A stretch of 64,000 nt of DNA from Planctomycetota bacterium (GTDB lineage: Bacteria > Planctomycetota > B15-G4): positions 186,001 through 250,000 of the forward strand of contig BQJR01000003.1 in NCBI GenBank assembly GCA_021604805.1, written 5' to 3'. The translations under genes and the position numbers were made by a program. Positions 61,771 to 64,000 of the stretch are shown piece by piece. The notes beneath the pieces were generated by a model. That model was not told the origin of the DNA. It worked only from the letters and a program-made list of their open reading frames with translations, and ran no database searches. Each line of letters opens with the position of its first letter. The first letter of the stretch is position 1.

Positions 61771-64000
61771 GTGGGCGACTCCTTGGACTCGGCGGGCGCG
61801 GCGTGGGAGCTGCCGCCACCGCGTTCGGGATCCTGATTCGCGGACGCGCCCCCGCGGTCGGCGGCGCTCGCACGCTCGGTGCGCTCAGCGGCGATCGGCT
61901 GGCCGCGTTCCGAGAGCAACTGGCGGTAGCGCCACTCCATCTCTTCGGCCTCCATGGCGTCGGTCTTGATCGGCGGCGCGGCGGCGGCGAGGCGCGCGCC
62001 GAGCTCGGGATCGTCGATGAGTTTCTGGAGCTGCGCGGCGAGGTCGGCGTCGTCGCCCGGCTTGAAGCGCAAGCCGTCGACGCCGTGCTCGATGCCTTCG
62101 GCGATGCCGGCGATGTCGCTGCCGATCACCGGCGTGAGCGCGAGCTGCGCCTCGCGCACGGTGAGCCCGTAGGCCTCTTGCCACACGGACGGCACCACGA
62201 GCACGTCGAGCTGCGCGTGGATGTCGGCCAGCGCGTCGTGATCGAAGCGACCGTGGAAGTGCACGCACTCGCCGGCGATCGCGCGTGCGTCGCTGACCAC
62301 CGGCCCCACCATCGCGGCCACGGCCGGGTCGGACGGTTCGTGATCACCGTGCACGTGGATCTCCGCGGCGCCGGGCGCCAGCCGCGCCACGGCCTTGGCC
62401 AACACCGACAGGCCTTTGTACCAGACGAGCGAACCCACGAAGCCGATGCGCAACGGCGCGCCGGGCGCGCGCGGCACGCGTGTCGGCGGACCGTCGCGCA
62501 ACCAACGCGTGTCTTGTCCGTAGGCCGACAGGCGGATGTGGATCGCGGGAATGCCGAGCTCGATGAGCGACTTCTTGAGCGTGGTCGACGGCACGACGAC
62601 CGCGTCGCAACGCTGCAACACGTCGCGCATCCAGCTCTCGCGGCGCACGAGCGAGGCGGTGTCTTCCTTGCTCTTCTGTTTGCCGGGCGGCGGCGCGGGG
62701 ATCGTTTGTGGAACCGACTGTGCCCAACGCTCCACGACACCACCGAGCAAGCGATCGAGACGAGCAAAGAACGGCACGAGCTGCGGCTTGCCCTTCACGC
62801 AAGGCGCACAACCCAGGCCGGGCGGCGGCAAGAAACAGTTGCGGCCGTCGTCGCGGATCAGTTGCACCTTGGTGCAGCGCGGCCAGAAGTCCGACACCGT
62901 GGCCACGCTCGGCACGCCCGCGTCGCGGCTCACATCGATGATGCCGGTGCTCAGGTGGATCATGTGCTGGATGTGCACGACGTCGGGGCGCTCGGTGGCG
63001 AGCACGTCGGCGAAGGCGCGTTCGGCGTCGGCGAACTTGTAGGTCTCGTCGACCCCGCTGAAGTGCAGGTGGTTCACGTAGCGCCAGGTGCGGAAGCCGT
63101 CGAACTCGCCTTCGTGCAGCGAGCGATCGGCTTCCTCGGGCGTGCCCGGCGAGCGCAGGAAGACGACGATCTCGTGCCCTCGTTCGCGCAGCGCGCGCGC
63201 CAGCGTGAGTGAGAGCACTTCGACACCGGCCCAGGAATCGGGCGGCCACGCGTGCACGACCACCAGGATCTTGAGCCCGCGACGCGGCACCGGCACAGCC
63301 ACCGGCGGCGGCGGCGACGTGTCGGCCTTGGCATCTTCGCCGCCCTGCCAGAAGCCCATGAACTCGCTGTAGTGATACACGGGCGAGAGCGCGGTCCACT
63401 TGAGGCGTTGGGTGAGCGGCAGCGACTGCTGCTTGAGGAAGGCGCGGTCGGCGGCCCAGAAGCGCGCGGTCATGATGCGCGCGTCGCGCTTGCTCGCGAT
63501 GCAGCTGCGGTTCAGGAAGCGTTGGTTGAGCCAGCCGTCGATGCGCGTGCGGGCGCGCACGGTCTTGGCTTCGTACTCGTGACTGTGGAGCACCATGCTC
63601 TCGGGCTCGAACACGATCGTGTGACCGGCTTCGATCGCGGCGCGCGCGAACTTGATGTCCTCGCCGAACATGCCGTGCTGGAACGGGAACTGCTCCCAGA
63701 TCTCGCGGCGCGTGCAGGAGGACACGTCGTTGTAGTTGCACTGCACCCGCAACGCGTGCGGGTCGAGCGCGTCCCAGGCCTCGCGGGAGGCCATGCGGGT
63801 TTCCACGCGCTCGGTGCCGAAACACAGATCGCCTTCGCAACCCTTCTTCACCAGCGGGCCGGCGTCGGGGCGCGGCAGGATGCGCGAGAACACGCCGGCC
63901 ACGTTGGGGTTCTCGAAGTTGCGCACGAGCTTCTCGAGCCAGTCGTGGCCCACGGGTTCGGCGTCTTGCACCAGGAACACGATCAGCTCGCCGCGCGTCA
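61767..64000 (-). CDS. GT2-GT4 fusion glycosyltransferase, N-terminus beyond window
   Basis: An open frame of at least 744 residues that continues past the right edge (ELIVFLVQDAEPVG begins near the end and lacks the GT2 N-terminus). The first part has a GT2 acceptor domain (YNDVSSCTRREIWEQFPFQH, then GEDIKFARAAIEAGH). A short Pro-rich linker near the middle (TSPPPPVAVPVPRR) joins a GT-B, GT4-type domain: LKILVVVHAWPPDSWAGVEV, GFVGSLVWYKGLSVLAKAV, and VVPSVWQEAYGLTVREAQLA with the catalytic EX7E. It ends in an acidic tail. It could add two sugars in sequence. Its stop overlaps the next glycosyltransferase start. Confidence 0.85.
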   Translation of the reverse strand, partial: TRGELIVFLVQDAEPVGHDWLEKLVRNFENPNVAGVFSRILPRPDAGPLVKKGCEGDLCFGTERVETRMASREAWDALDPHALRVQCNYNDVSSCTRREIWEQFPFQHGMFGEDIKFARAAIEAGHTIVFEPESMVLHSHEYEAKTVRARTRIDGWLNQRFLNRSCIASKRDARIMTARFWAADRAFLKQQSLPLTQRLKWTALSPVYHYSEFMGFWQGGEDAKADTSPPPPVAVPVPRRGLKILVVVHAWPPDSWAGVEVLSLTLARALRERGHEIVVFLRSPGTPEEADRSLHEGEFDGFRTWRYVNHLHFSGVDETYKFADAERAFADVLATERPDVVHIQHMIHLSTGIIDVSRDAGVPSVATVSDFWPRCTKVQLIRDDGRNCFLPPPGLGCAPCVKGKPQLVPFFARLDRLLGGVVERWAQSVPQTIPAPPPGKQKSKEDTASLVRRESWMRDVLQRCDAVVVPSTTLKKSLIELGIPAIHIRLSAYGQDTRWLRDGPPTRVPRAPGAPLRIGFVGSLVWYKGLSVLAKAVARLAPGAAEIHVHGDHEPSDPAVAAMVGPVVSDARAIAGECVHFHGRFDHDALADIHAQLDVLVVPSVWQEAYGLTVREAQLALTPVIGSDIAGIAEGIEHGVDGLRFKPGDDADLAAQLQKLIDDPELGARLAAAAPPIKTDAMEAEEMEWRYRQLLSERGQPIAAERTERASAADRGGASANQDPERGGGSSHAAPAESKESPT

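Overview
The window is a high-G+C bacterial chromosome segment with dense, mostly minus-strand coding. Gene content and style suggest a member of the Planctomycetota. There are very large secreted or lipid-anchored proteins with Ig-like and glycine-rich segments, FG-GAP/VCBS repeat proteins with a characteristic N-terminal domain, many envelope glycosyltransferases, and a PrkA-YeaH-SpoVR module. This placement is an inference from recognised families and was not tested by any search.

Layout. (1) 1-15.4 kb: three large Ig-like lipoproteins, each with a polyglycine tract right after the lipid-anchored cysteine, a smaller lipoprotein, a prepilin peptidase, an EF-G-like GTPase and a TatD nuclease. 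(2) 15.4-31.2 kb: a long minus-strand block of housekeeping genes. In transcription order it holds tRNA-Arg(ACG), tadA, two tRNA-Ser genes, the SRP RNA, dnaX, ybaB, recR, rpoN, truA, hpf, ptsN and an HPr/NPr gene. It continues with a DUF2344 gene, ribonuclease E/G with a very large insertion, rplU, rpmA, obg, a GspC/PDZ-like protein, coaX and a truncated MnmE-like GTPase. Many junctions are 4-base ATGA or GTGA overlaps, which implies translational coupling. The rpoN-hpf-ptsN-HPr order is the nitrogen-PTS arrangement, here with truA inserted. (3) 31.2-35.5 kb: a histone H1-like Lys/Arg repeat protein with several palindromes upstream and strong hairpins downstream, a HAD phosphatase, and a sodium-dependent NSS transporter followed by a tiny one-helix protein and a two-helix protein. 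(4) 35.5-40.1 kb: the stress module prkA-yeaH-spoVR. (5) 40.1-64 kb: an envelope and glycan region with two YfhO-like giant membrane proteins, four glycosyltransferase genes, an FAD amine-oxidase-like enzyme, two SAM methyltransferases, signal peptidase I, a regulatory-domain repeat protein, two tandem FG-GAP proteins, and a GT2-GT4 fusion that runs off the right edge.

I saw no CRISPR array, insertion sequence, prophage or integrase. The most interesting signals are the start-codon-sequestering hairpin on one FG-GAP gene, the palindrome cluster before the histone-like gene, the roughly 340-residue insertion in the S1 domain of RNase E/G, the GTPases with altered signature motifs, and the glycine-tract lipoprotein operon. 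No clearly new defence or metabolic system is evident. Promoters, boundaries and several starts were read by eye and are predictions.
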